Positions 26,164 to 33,656 of a stretch of 34,577 nucleotides of DNA are shown one piece after another. Source of the DNA: Latescibacteria bacterium UBA6620 (GTDB lineage Bacteria; Latescibacterota; UBA2968); assembly GCA_002433075.1 (NCBI GenBank), contig DJHM01000054.1:1-34577 (forward strand), read 5' to 3'. The position numbers were made by a program, and so were the translations under genes. The notes below the pieces were generated by a model, which saw only the letters and a program-made list of their open reading frames with translations, was not told the origin of the DNA and ran no database searches. Within the stretch, counting starts at the first letter, position 1. Each line of letters starts with the position of its first letter.

Positions 26164-26237
26164 GGGGCATTAGCTCAGTTGGATAGAGCGCTGGTCTCCG
26201 GAACCAGAGGTCACAGGTTCGAATCCTGTATGTCCCA
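26164..26237 (+). tRNA. tRNA-Arg (anticodon CCG), CCA not encoded
   Basis: A full cloverleaf is visible: acceptor GGGGCAT with ATGTCCC (one G-T pair), D-arm TAGCTCAGTTGGATAGAGC, anticodon stem CTGGT/ACCAG with loop CTCCGGA (anticodon CCG), and T-arm CAGGTTCGAATCCTG. After the discriminator A at 26237 comes CAG, not CCA. The tRNA-Pro gene of this window does encode CCA, and a duplicate of this gene's 3' end with CCA lies 503 bases downstream, so the present 3' end was probably replaced by an integration event. Confidence 0.96.
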
Positions 26238-26238
26238 C
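26221..26238 (+). repeat. Direct repeat copy 1 (att-like, inside tRNA-Arg 3' end)
   Basis: The 18 bases GAATCCTGTATGTCCCAC from the T-arm and acceptor strand of tRNA-Arg recur exactly at 26724-26741. A tRNA 3' end is the classical attachment core used by tyrosine integrases. Confidence 0.85.
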
Positions 26239-26244
26239 AGCAAA

Positions 26245-26283
26245 GCGAAAACCCGCATCCTTAGGCCTAGTGCGGGTTTTCGC
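26245..26283 (+). terminator. Strong palindromic terminator after tRNA-Arg
   Basis: A perfect 13-bp stem (26245-26257 with 26271-26283, GCGAAAACCCGCA and its complement) with A- and T-runs built into both arms can terminate transcription in both directions. It lies just inside the proposed inserted segment. Confidence 0.75.
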
Positions 26284-26334
26284 GTTTCTGCTATATGTGA
26301 GAAAGTAAGCAAAAGTATGCATTTGTAAGCTCAG

Positions 26335-26370
26335 GTGGTGACCAGCGTGGTGACCAGCGTGGTGACCAAA
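26335..26370 (+). repeat. Tandem 12-bp repeats (GTGGTGACCAGC), first cluster
   Basis: Two exact copies of GTGGTGACCAGC (26335-26346, 26347-26358) and a third ending AAA (26359-26370) stand in a row, about 97 bases after the first 18-bp repeat. They could be integrase arm-type sites. Read as protein they give VVTSVVTSVVTK, a motif I associate weakly with integrase C-terminal tails. Confidence 0.7.
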
Positions 26371-26617
26371 TCCGCGCACTACGGGTTCCCCAACGTTAAT
26401 GGCGATAAGTTTGGTATAGCCTCTATTGTCGCTGGCGAATTGATCGCGTTTCGTTTGTTCTCATCCGTAAGTGGCGATGAGGACCAGCTACTGCGCTCTC
26501 TGCAGTTAGTCCGTAGGAGGCGGTCGAGGCGACGACCATAGGAACAGTAGAATTGATGGAGTAGGTTGATGAACGTCAACAAGTGATCTTTCGATATGTG
26601 GCATCGCATACCATAGG

Positions 26618-26640
26618 GTGGTGACTAACCGTGGTGACCA
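26618..26640 (+). repeat. GTGGTGAC repeats, second cluster
   Basis: GTGGTGACTA (26618-26627) and GTGGTGACCA (26631-26640) repeat the core of the first cluster in the same orientation, 83 bases before the second 18-bp repeat. Confidence 0.65.
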
Positions 26641-26723
26641 AGTCCTGGTTGCGAGCCGCGCAAATGCCGGAAACGCAGTGCTGGTGAGGCTTTCCGTGAT
26701 TTCGGGACTTGGCAGTCATTTAT

Positions 26724-26741
26724 GAATCCTGTATGTCCCAC
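26724..26741 (+). repeat. Direct repeat copy 2 (displaced tRNA-Arg 3' end)
   Basis: This is an exact 18-base copy of 26221-26238. The next bases complete CCCACCA, the tRNA 3' end with encoded CCA that is lacking in the current tRNA-Arg gene. A terminator follows at 26772, as expected for the original tRNA transcript. Confidence 0.8.
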
Positions 26742-26771
26742 CATTTTGGCCGGAAAATTGCCGAATTGACG

Positions 26772-26809
26772 CTCCCCGAGGGATTTTTCTCCCTCGGGGA
26801 GTCTTTTTT
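26772..26809 (+). terminator. Rho-independent terminator (ancestral end of the tRNA-Arg transcript)
   Basis: A perfect 12-bp stem (CTCCCCGAGGGA with TCCCTCGGGGAG) and T-rich 6-base loop are followed by TCTTTTTTG. It lies 28 bases after the displaced tRNA end. The gap from here to the sigma-factor gene at 27009 holds only a possible promoter. Confidence 0.92.
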
Positions 26810-26956
26810 GCCCCTTATAGATTGGTGATCGTCTTGCCGATGTTATAGGGAGGAACTCGGGCGCGGATCGGGCGTCAGAACGGACGAAACATCCCTGACA
26901 CTGCTTCCGTCAAATGATCGATACCAGAGTGGCGGAACAACGAGCCGATTCTGGCG

Positions 26957-26962
26957 TATAAT
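26957..26962 (+). promoter_or_regulatory. Possible -10 element for the sigma-factor gene
   Basis: A perfect TATAAT lies 46 bases before the TTG start at 27009. At the expected distance upstream there is only GAACAA, so a -35 is not convincing. Confidence 0.4.
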
Positions 26963-27008
26963 TACAATCAGGGGTCCGTTTTCTCGACTCTACTGGAGGT
27001 CGGCGGCA

Positions 27009-27881
27009 TTGGATAAGGAACAGACCAGCAGAGATCGTGGCCGATACGGCCAAGATCCCTCCGTACAGCGATATCTCAGAGAACTTCGCAATTATCCTCC
27101 GATGACCCGTCAGGAGGAGGAAGAGACTCTCGTTCGCGCCAAAAAAGGCGATGCGAAGGCCGTTGAAGCCCTCCTTACGGCCAACTTGCGCTTTGTGGTG
27201 AGTGTGGCGCTCGAGTATCAGGGCCGTGGAGTCGCCCTCTCGGATCTGATCGCGGAGGGGAATGTCGGGCTGATTGAAGCACTCAAGCGCTTCGATGAGA
27301 AGAGGGGCTTCAAATTCATTAGTTACGCGGTTTGGTGGATTCGCCAAGCCATCCTGAACGCCGTGAAGAAGACGTCGACGGTTTCCATGCCGGCGAATCG
27401 GCAGGAAGATATGGATCGGATGGCACGTCGGTGGGGCCAGATGACCCAGGAACTGGGTCGGGTTCCCACACTCGAGGAAGTTGCCAGCGACATGAAAATC
27501 AGCCGGAAGCGGGCCGAAAGGGCCCTTCGATGCGTGCGAACGGACCTTTCGCTCGATTCTCCGCTCGAACCTTCCGGTGACCAGAGTCTGATGCAGTTGC
27601 TAAAGGCCGAGGGGCCCGAACCTGACAGTCCGGTCCTCGAAGGGGATCGCGACGATCTCGTACGGGATTCGGTCGGATCCTGTCTCGATCCCCGCGAAGG
27701 AGAGGTCATTCGGGCCTATTTCGGGCTGGATGGTAACGAACGGCGGACCCTTGGTGAGATAGGGGGCACCCTCGGCGTCACCCGCGAGCGCGTGCGACAG
27801 ATTCGAAACGGGGCTCTGGGAAAGCTGCGGCGCCACCTCCACAAGCGGATCTCTGGGGACAACTGGCACGATCTACTCTGA
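27009..27881 (+). CDS. RpoD-like sigma-70 family RNA polymerase sigma factor (no region 1.1)
   Basis: This 290-residue sigma factor starts at region 1.2 (DPSVQRYLRELRNYPPMT). Region 2 is complete (ANLRFVVSVALEYQGRG, DLIAEGNVGLIEALKRFD, FKFISYAVWWIRQAI), then region 3 and region 4 with a helix-turn-helix (TLGEIGGTLGVTRERVRQIRNGALGKLR). The short length and the FKFISYAVWWIRQ segment are like Bacteroidetes RpoD. The region 2-3 link reads STVSMPANRQEDM, where primary factors have RxxRxP, so this may be an alternative group 2 factor rather than the housekeeping one. The TTG start at 27009 has GGAGG 9 bases upstream. Confidence 0.95.
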   Translation: MDKEQTSRDRGRYGQDPSVQRYLRELRNYPPMTRQEEEETLVRAKKGDAKAVEALLTANLRFVVSVALEYQGRGVALSDLIAEGNVGLIEALKRFDEKRGFKFISYAVWWIRQAILNAVKKTSTVSMPANRQEDMDRMARRWGQMTQELGRVPTLEEVASDMKISRKRAERALRCVRTDLSLDSPLEPSGDQSLMQLLKAEGPEPDSPVLEGDRDDLVRDSVGSCLDPREGEVIRAYFGLDGNERRTLGEIGGTLGVTRERVRQIRNGALGKLRRHLHKRISGDNWHDLL

Positions 27882-27902
27882 ATAGATGATTTTTGCCTTC
27901 AG

Positions 27903-27936
27903 GCGGGCGATTCCTCACGGAATCGCCCGCTTTTTT
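27903..27936 (+). terminator. Rho-independent terminator after the sigma-factor gene
   Basis: A perfect 12-bp stem (GCGGGCGATTCC with GGAATCGCCCGC) and 4-base loop are followed by six T residues, 21 bases after the stop. The 208 bases from here to the YihY start contain a TATAAA at 27988-27993 without a clear -35 and nothing else I can identify. Confidence 0.95.
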
Positions 27937-28144
27937 GCGTGTGTCGGAGGAGGGGCGGGGATTGGGGTCGGCTGTTGATTGACATCGTATAAATCCTTAA
28001 GTTTCGCGTGTCCCGTAGGACCTTCTCCCCCTCAGCAGACCCGTACTCGGAGGCTGTGTGGCACCGGTGATGACTCCCGAGTCCGATCTTGCCGGGGAAT
28101 CCTCCCGTGCCTGACCATCCAGGAAATCGTATATCCAACGCTGG

Positions 28145-28980
28145 ATGGACCTGTTTGCAGGCGTGTTTCGCCGGGCAGTGCGGCACGATTGCACCGAAGT
28201 GGCGGGCGAAATGAGGTTCGATTTCGCGTTTTCCATCTTTCCGGCCGCGCTGTTCGCGGCGATGCTGGCCGGTCTCCTGAATCTGTCTCCGGAGGCCGTT
28301 TCGCGATCCCTCGAGATCATGGGGATCTTCCTGCACGACCAGGTCCGCGAAATGGTGGAATCGAACGTCAGTGCGCTCGTAGAGAGCAGTTCCCAGCAGT
28401 TGTTGACGCTGGGTTTCCTTGGCGCGGTGTGGGCGGCTTCGAGTGCGATCAACGCGACGATCAAGGCTCTCAACCGCGCTTATGAGATTCAGGAACGGCG
28501 CACGTTCTGGTATCGACGTATTCTGTCGGTCGTTCTGATGTTCGGGTTCGGGATGTGCATCTGTTTCAACCTGTTGATTATGGGGTCCTGGATCGAGACT
28601 CAGCTTCTGGCCAGGGTGGGGCTCGAAAATTACGTTCCCACAACCGTCTCGATGCTCAAATGGCCGGTGGGCTTCGGGGGGTGCATCATCGTTGCCATGC
28701 TTGTCTACAGGATCGCGCCCAACTATAAACCGCGGGTGAAGGACATTCTGCCCGGGGCGCGGTGTGGTTTACGGCTCTCTGATTTCTGCTCTCACAGGCC
28801 TTCAGGACCTACGTATCCAACTTCAGCTACTACAATCGCGTGACCCGTACCCTCGGCGTGTTCATCGTCTTCCAGCTATGGGTTTATCTGACAGCCCTCA
28901 TTTTTCTCCTCGGTGGTGAGTTGAACGCCGCTCTAACCCAACGCAAGGCGCAGATGCTTGAGGCGCTGGCCCGGGTCTGA
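28145..28980 (+). pseudogene. YihY/virulence factor BrkB family membrane protein, broken by a frameshift and a stop
   Basis: The frame from ATG 28145 reads as a YihY-type multi-pass membrane protein (DFAFSIFPAALFAAML, then LGFLGAVWAASSAINATIKALNRAYEI) up to VKDILPGA. There GGGGCGCGGTG near 28757-28762 seems to lack one base. Restoring it joins VWFTAL, after which TGA at 28780-28782 stands where TGG (Trp) would fit. The usual C-terminus then follows (QAFRTYVSNFSYYNRV, LIFLLGGELNAAL). The final TGA at 28978-28980 overlaps mlaE (TGATG). The family has about six membrane helices and no established function. The two lesions are 20 bases apart in an otherwise normal sequence. Confidence 0.82.
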
Positions 28981-29756
28981 TGGAATTCCTCTTCCGGCCG
29001 ATAGGCCGTAAAGTGGGGAATTTCCTGACCCACATGTATCACATGTCCACGTTCTTCGCGCGGATGATCGTGGAGTTTCGGCACTTCTTCTTCTATCGCC
29101 GGCAAGTGATCGACCAGTGTTATTCTGTGGGTGTCGGCTCGTTTTCGCTCGTCTGTCTGGTATCCGCCTTCAGCGGGATGGCGGTGGCGATTCAGATGGC
29201 CTACCAGATGGAGGCCTACGTTCCCGACTACATGGTCGGAAGCATCGTCGTGCGTTCGGTCGTGCTCGAGCTCGCACCCGTTTTGATGGGGCTGGTGCTT
29301 GCGGGCCGGGTCGGAGCCGGGATCGCGTCCGAACTCGGGACGATGAAGGTTTCGGAGCAGGTGGACGCGCTTACTTCTATGGCTGTCGATCCGATCGGCT
29401 ATCTGATGATGCCTCGATTCGTAGCCGGAATCCTGATGATCCCGGTCCTAGTCGTTTTCTCCTGCTTTCTTTCGATCTTCATGGGGTTTGCGATGTCCGT
29501 GTTGAAGATGGACATCAGTGTGTTCAATTTCGTCAAAGGCATGAAGCTGGACTTCGCGACCTACGACGTTGTTGTGGGATTGACGAAATCCGTCGTCTAC
29601 GGGGGAACGATCACGTTTATCGGAAGCTACGTCGGCCTTACGACGGAAGGCGGCGCGCAGGGTGTGGGTCGGGCCGCCACTGCTGCCTGCGTGATCAGTT
29701 CAGCGCTGATCCTGGTCCTCGACTATTTCCTGACACACACGATGCTGGTTGCCTGA
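28980..29756 (+). CDS. mlaE: MlaE-type ABC transporter permease
   Basis: This 258-residue permease belongs to the Mla/Mce phospholipid transporter, which moves glycerophospholipids between the inner and outer membranes. It shows the family landmarks: SAFSGMAVAIQMAYQM near the first helix pair, LAPVLMGLVLAGRVGAGIASELGTM, SEQVDALTSMAVDP (the coupling loop to the ATPase) and GGAQGVGRAATAACVISS at the end. ATG 28980 overlaps the stop of the upstream gene. The ATPase gene follows 6 bases later. The presence of this system implies a diderm envelope. Confidence 0.95.
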   Translation: MEFLFRPIGRKVGNFLTHMYHMSTFFARMIVEFRHFFFYRRQVIDQCYSVGVGSFSLVCLVSAFSGMAVAIQMAYQMEAYVPDYMVGSIVVRSVVLELAPVLMGLVLAGRVGAGIASELGTMKVSEQVDALTSMAVDPIGYLMMPRFVAGILMIPVLVVFSCFLSIFMGFAMSVLKMDISVFNFVKGMKLDFATYDVVVGLTKSVVYGGTITFIGSYVGLTTEGGAQGVGRAATAACVISSALILVLDYFLTHTMLVA

Positions 29757-29762
29757 GCGCCG

Positions 29763-30527
29763 ATGATGGAGGCGCACAAAAATAGACAGGCGATTCTGTT
29801 TGAGGAGGTGCACAAGAGCTTCGAGGACAATCACGTTCTCAATGGCCTCTCATTAGAGATCCCGTGGCGCAAGGTCACCACGATTCTGGGTCCGAGCGGA
29901 TGCGGAAAGAGCGTTACGCTCAAGCACGTGATCGGTATTCTTGAGGCTGACGAGGGCCGGGTGATTGTCGATGGCCAGGACATGTCCAGCATTCGACGGA
30001 TCGATCTTCTGGAGCTCAGGAAACGAATCGGCGTTCTGTTCCAGTCGGCCGCTCTGTTCGACTCGATGACGGTGTTCGAGAACGTGGCGTTCGGGCTGCG
30101 CATGCATCGCAGGATGTCAGAGAAGGAGATCAGGGATCGCGTGGCGGTGTGTCTGAATCAGGTCGATCTGCACGATGCCGAAGAGACGATGCCAGTGGAA
30201 CTTTCCGGGGGGATGCGAAAACGAGCGGCTCTGGCCAGGGCGATCGCGCTCGAACCGGATTTCATCCTCTACGACGAACCGACAACGGGGCTCGACCCTC
30301 GGACCTCGAACGTGGTGGGAGATCTGATCCTGCAGTTGCAGCAGGATCTCGACATTACCTCGATCGTCGTGACCCACGACATTCCGCTCACCCTCAGAAT
30401 CTCGGACAAGATCGCGTTGATCGATCGGGGGGGCGTGGCCGCCTCGGGGTCGCCGGAAGAGGTCGAGCAAAGTCCCATTTTCAAGAAATTCTTCGAGGGC
30501 AAATTGGGGAATCTAGATGAAGCGTGA
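29763..30527 (+). CDS. mlaF: MlaF-type ABC transporter ATPase
   Basis: This 254-residue ATPase powers the lipid transporter. Walker A is GPSGCGKS at 43-50, the signature LSGGMRKRAALARA starts at 147 and Walker B is LYDEPTTGLDP at 169-179, with an H-loop in VVTHD. GMRKR rather than GxQxR is characteristic of the Mla/Mce ATPases. Its last 11 bases overlap the mlaD start. ATG 29763 and ATG 29766 are adjacent alternatives. Confidence 0.96.
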   Translation: MMEAHKNRQAILFEEVHKSFEDNHVLNGLSLEIPWRKVTTILGPSGCGKSVTLKHVIGILEADEGRVIVDGQDMSSIRRIDLLELRKRIGVLFQSAALFDSMTVFENVAFGLRMHRRMSEKEIRDRVAVCLNQVDLHDAEETMPVELSGGMRKRAALARAIALEPDFILYDEPTTGLDPRTSNVVGDLILQLQQDLDITSIVVTHDIPLTLRISDKIALIDRGGVAASGSPEEVEQSPIFKKFFEGKLGNLDEA

Positions 30528-31428
30528 ACGAGAAGTCGTACTGGGCGCAATCGTGTTCGTGGCCATCTCCATCATTGTGGTCGGGACGACGTGGCTTTCG
30601 GAAAACTTCTGGGGGGCGGCCGGCGGCTATAAGATTGTCACGACCTACGAATCGGTGATGGGTTTGAACAAGGGCGCGCACGTGACAATCCGCGGAGTCA
30701 AAGTCGGGAAGGTGCTAGAAGTTCATATGGAGCGGGGAAGGCCTTTCGTGACAGTTGGGTTCTCGACGATCCGCAGGCTTCCCAGAGACAGCAAATTCAT
30801 TCTCAGAAGTATGGGGATGCTCGGGGATCGGATGATCGAGGTGCGGGTAGGCCAGGCAGAGGAGGTTTTCGACGATGGCGACCTGGCCATCGGACATTCC
30901 GAACTCGGTTTGGAGGATCTCACTGCCGACGCAGCTGACATGACAAACCAGGTCAAGGCCGTCATCGACAGTATGACGGCGCCTGAAAACATTACCCGGA
31001 TGATACGGGTAATGCGAAGTGTCGACACGTCCGCGGCCGTCATGAGAGAAGTGGTCGTCGGGAATCGCGAGAAACTGGCTTCTACCATCGACCAGCTTTC
31101 GTCCATCTCATCCGATCTCAGTGGGATGACGAACGCGAGTCGATCAAAGATCGAGGCTTCGGTCGAGAATCTGCAGACCACGACAGCCGGTCTGTCGAAG
31201 TCTGCGGAGAACCTGGAGAAAGCTACAGCATCCCTCGATAGGATGATGTCCAACCTGAACGAGATCAGTTATAAGATCAATAGCGGTGAGGGTACGATCG
31301 GACGACTGGTGAACGATCCCTCCGTCTACACGGGTCTTTCGACGGCACTGACGTCGGTCGACAGCCTGCTGGAAGCGGTCAAGACGGATCCGGGACGGTA
31401 TCTCAACTTCAAGTTCACCATTTTCTAG
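30517..31428 (+). CDS. mlaD: MCE-domain substrate-binding protein (MlaD-like)
   Basis: This 303-residue protein has one N-terminal membrane helix (VVLGAIVFVAISIIVVGTTWL) and an MCE domain (YESVMGLNKGAHVTIRGVKVGKVLEV, about 44-70, with MLGDRMIEV). A long alpha-helical, serine/threonine-rich tail follows (about 140-260, with heptad-like pattern), then GEGTIGRLVNDPSVY, a segment common at the end of this type. It would form the hexameric lipid-binding ring in the periplasm. The tail could extend as a needle or tube toward the outer membrane. No mlaB or mlaC gene is adjacent. Confidence 0.93.
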   Translation: MKREREVVLGAIVFVAISIIVVGTTWLSENFWGAAGGYKIVTTYESVMGLNKGAHVTIRGVKVGKVLEVHMERGRPFVTVGFSTIRRLPRDSKFILRSMGMLGDRMIEVRVGQAEEVFDDGDLAIGHSELGLEDLTADAADMTNQVKAVIDSMTAPENITRMIRVMRSVDTSAAVMREVVVGNREKLASTIDQLSSISSDLSGMTNASRSKIEASVENLQTTTAGLSKSAENLEKATASLDRMMSNLNEISYKINSGEGTIGRLVNDPSVYTGLSTALTSVDSLLEAVKTDPGRYLNFKFTIF

Positions 31429-31436
31429 GAGACGGA

Positions 31437-32327
31437 ATGAGGACGATCGCGGCTTGTTTTCTGGCCCTGGCAGTGGGCGCGGGGGCGCTGCAAGCTGGAG
31501 AGCTCAAGTGGTATCTCTGGCAGGATGTTGAAGAGATCGTCTTCGGGGGCTTCGTCGACGAGATGAACGGCATCAGACTGATCGATGACGGGGAGGGGGA
31601 CCGCCGAATCGTGTACGGTGACCGACTCGGTCTGATTCATTCCGTGCGGTTTGAGAACGGGCGATTTCAGGAGGAATGGGTCAGTCAGACGCTCCGAGGC
31701 CCCATCTCGGAGATCTTTGTAGAGGATGTGAACGCCGACGAAAAGCTCGAGATCGTTGCCTACACGGAATTGGGTGAGATCATCATCTTCGCGGCTTCGG
31801 ACTACAAGGAGATCTGGCGTTCTACCGACGATGAATTCGAGACGATTTCCTCGATGGTCCTGGCGAACGTGGATGACGATCCGCAGATGGAGATGATTTT
31901 CACTGCCGAGTCCGTCGCGGATGTGTCGGGCTACCGTACCTCGAATCGAGGAGGCTCACCCCAAGACGTCGAGCTGGCGCGGGAGCAGGAAGTGTCCCGC
32001 CTGTATGTCTACGACAGCCTTTTCACGTTTCGTGAATGGAGTACCGAACAGGGCCTGACGGGGTCGAGCATCATCGTGGCCGATCTGGACGACGACGGGA
32101 TTCTGGAAATCGCCCTGAATTCTGGATTCGTGGTGGACGCATCCTTCCAGCGTGTCGAGTGGCGATGGCCCGACGGGTTCGGTGAAAGACTCGGCTACGC
32201 CGACCTGGATGGGGACGGAATCCCCGAACTGATCGGTGAGTACCGATCCGTCACGCGACCGAGACGCACGATCCGGGTATTCGACGTGGATCTCCAGGCG
32301 GAGAACTTCCTCAGTACGGGGCCCTGA
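31437..32327 (+). CDS. Exported FG-GAP/VCBS-repeat protein in the Mla-type operon
   Basis: This 296-residue protein has a signal peptide (MRTIAACFLALAVGAGALQAG, cleavage probably after QA near 20). At least four FG-GAP-like calcium-binding loops follow: DVNADEKLEIVAY (about 97), NVDDDPQMEMIF (144), DLDDDGILEIAL (216) and DLDGDGIPELIG (256). The repeats predict a partial beta-propeller in the periplasm or on the cell surface. AGGAGA precedes the ATG, which lies 8 bases after mlaD. Its end overlaps the AI-2E family gene (TGATG). Its place inside the lipid-transport operon suggests a helper role, which is inference only. Confidence 0.75.
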   Translation: MRTIAACFLALAVGAGALQAGELKWYLWQDVEEIVFGGFVDEMNGIRLIDDGEGDRRIVYGDRLGLIHSVRFENGRFQEEWVSQTLRGPISEIFVEDVNADEKLEIVAYTELGEIIIFAASDYKEIWRSTDDEFETISSMVLANVDDDPQMEMIFTAESVADVSGYRTSNRGGSPQDVELAREQEVSRLYVYDSLFTFREWSTEQGLTGSSIIVADLDDDGILEIALNSGFVVDASFQRVEWRWPDGFGERLGYADLDGDGIPELIGEYRSVTRPRRTIRVFDVDLQAENFLSTGP

Positions 32328-33562
32328 TGTCAGATCCACTTCCCGATCAGCCGGAAGGACGCACAGCGTCGAGCAACAGCGTGTTCTTGAAGGTGAGTAT
32401 CCTTGTTTTTCTTGCCATCCTGACCTATCTGCTGCTCCCCAGCCTTTCTCCCGTTTCCATCGGGGCTTCTGTTTTCCTGCTTCTTCTTTTGAGCCACCGC
32501 CGGGCCCGGTTCGAACTGGGTGTGGGGCTGGTTCTGTTCGTTCTCATCTTCGCTTTCATCTTTCACGAAGTTGCCGGGATGCTCTGGCCCTTCGTTTTCT
32601 CGTTCATCCTCGGGTATCTGCTCGAGCCGCTCGTCGGCGTGTTGGGGCGATACCTGCCGCGCGGTGTGGCCATCGGGGTGATTGCCGTGCTGCTGTTGGG
32701 CGCGCTGACTCTGATCGGCGCGCTGTTGATCCCGCTCGTCATTTCCGAGGTGTGGGACCTCGTCAGGCGACTGCCGGACTACGCCGACTATTTCCGAGAT
32801 CTATACACCCGAATTGAAGCCTACCTGAGTGCGTACGGCTATGAGGGGTATGCTTCTGAACTCCAGCAACGTGTGATCGGGAAGCTTCCCGAGGTTGGGA
32901 AGCTCTTCGCCGACCAGACGACGTCCGCCCTGCGCGGCCTGACTTCCGGGATCGCGGCCCTGCTGAATCTCCTGATGATCCCGTTTTTGACCTACTACAT
33001 CCTGAAGGACTTCTCTCGCATCAAGCAGCTTCTGTCGGAGGCGTTTCCGGAACGTCACCGTGAACGGATGCTCGAGTTCTTCCACCGAGTGGACACGGTT
33101 CTCGGACAGTACATTCGTGGCCAGATCCTGGTCTCTACGTTCGTGGCGGTCCTGACCGCCATCGGGCTTTCCCTGTCGGGGGTAAGATATGCGGTTGTGC
33201 TCGGACTGACGGCAGGCGCCCTCAATCTGATTCCCTACGTCGGGATTGCGACAACTTTTCTGATCACCCTGTTTGTGGCCGCTTTGGACACGGACCCGTG
33301 GGTGACGTGCCTCAAGGTGGTCATCGTGTTCGTGGTCGTACAGGGCATCGAGGGAAACTTCCTTTCTCCACGCGTCGTGGGGCAGCGAGTAGGTCTACAC
33401 CCCGCCTGGGTGATTTTCGCGCTTGTGATATCGGCAAATCTGTGGGGATTTCTCGGGATGTTGATTGCCATTCCGGCTGCGGCCGTGGCCAATATCGTCA
33501 TCCGGCTCGTGACGACTCGATACTTCGAATCCAGCTATTACACGACCGGAAAACAGCCATGA
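32327..33562 (+). CDS. AI-2E family transporter (PF01594 membrane protein)
   Basis: This 411-residue permease has about eight membrane segments and the usual family layout: two N-terminal helix pairs, a long periplasmic segment (about 140-210), then LLNLLMIPFLTYYILKD, QYIRGQILVSTFVAVLTAIGL, GALNLIPYVGIATTF and IEGNFLSPRVVGQRVGLHPAWVIFALV. Members act in autoinducer export, sodium/proton exchange or unknown roles, so no function is fixed. ATG 32327 overlaps the upstream stop. After its TGA the 94-base gap carries a good promoter for the next genes. Confidence 0.93.
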   Translation: MSDPLPDQPEGRTASSNSVFLKVSILVFLAILTYLLLPSLSPVSIGASVFLLLLLSHRRARFELGVGLVLFVLIFAFIFHEVAGMLWPFVFSFILGYLLEPLVGVLGRYLPRGVAIGVIAVLLLGALTLIGALLIPLVISEVWDLVRRLPDYADYFRDLYTRIEAYLSAYGYEGYASELQQRVIGKLPEVGKLFADQTTSALRGLTSGIAALLNLLMIPFLTYYILKDFSRIKQLLSEAFPERHRERMLEFFHRVDTVLGQYIRGQILVSTFVAVLTAIGLSLSGVRYAVVLGLTAGALNLIPYVGIATTFLITLFVAALDTDPWVTCLKVVIVFVVVQGIEGNFLSPRVVGQRVGLHPAWVIFALVISANLWGFLGMLIAIPAAAVANIVIRLVTTRYFESSYYTTGKQP

Positions 33563-33564
33563 TA

Positions 33565-33593
33565 TTGACTTTGGAAAGTGGGTAGACTATCAT
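33565..33593 (+). promoter_or_regulatory. Sigma-70-type promoter for the coiled-coil pair
   Basis: TTGACT (33565-33570), a 17-base spacer and TATCAT (33588-33593) match the consensus in 10 of 12 positions. They lie in a short AT-rich stretch 64 bases before the ATG at 33657. Confidence 0.65.
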
Positions 33594-33656
33594 ATAAAGT
33601 GTTATGATATAAGCGCTTACTGATTTTCCTCCGAATCTCTCCCTCTGGAGTACTTA

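Larger units (their letters stand above)
26239..26723. mobile_element. Residual integrated element or integration scar in tRNA-Arg
   Basis: This 485-base segment is bounded by 18-bp direct repeats of the tRNA-Arg 3' end and carries five GTGGTGAC elements near its two ends plus a strong terminator. It has no convincing gene; the open frame 26335-26541 has no known family. The downstream repeat is followed by CA, giving an intact discriminator A plus CCA, whereas the present tRNA end is not. This shows that the ancestral tRNA end was pushed downstream. The segment looks like fused ends of an element whose interior was lost. Confidence 0.6.

Noticed and set aside
26335..26370. CRISPR array
   Set aside because: The repeats are 12 bases with no spacers between them, and there are no cas genes.
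26170..26379. Minus-strand reading frame over tRNA-Arg (GHTGFEPVTSGSGDQRS)
   Set aside because: This is the well-known false protein produced by translating the reverse strand of a tRNA gene.
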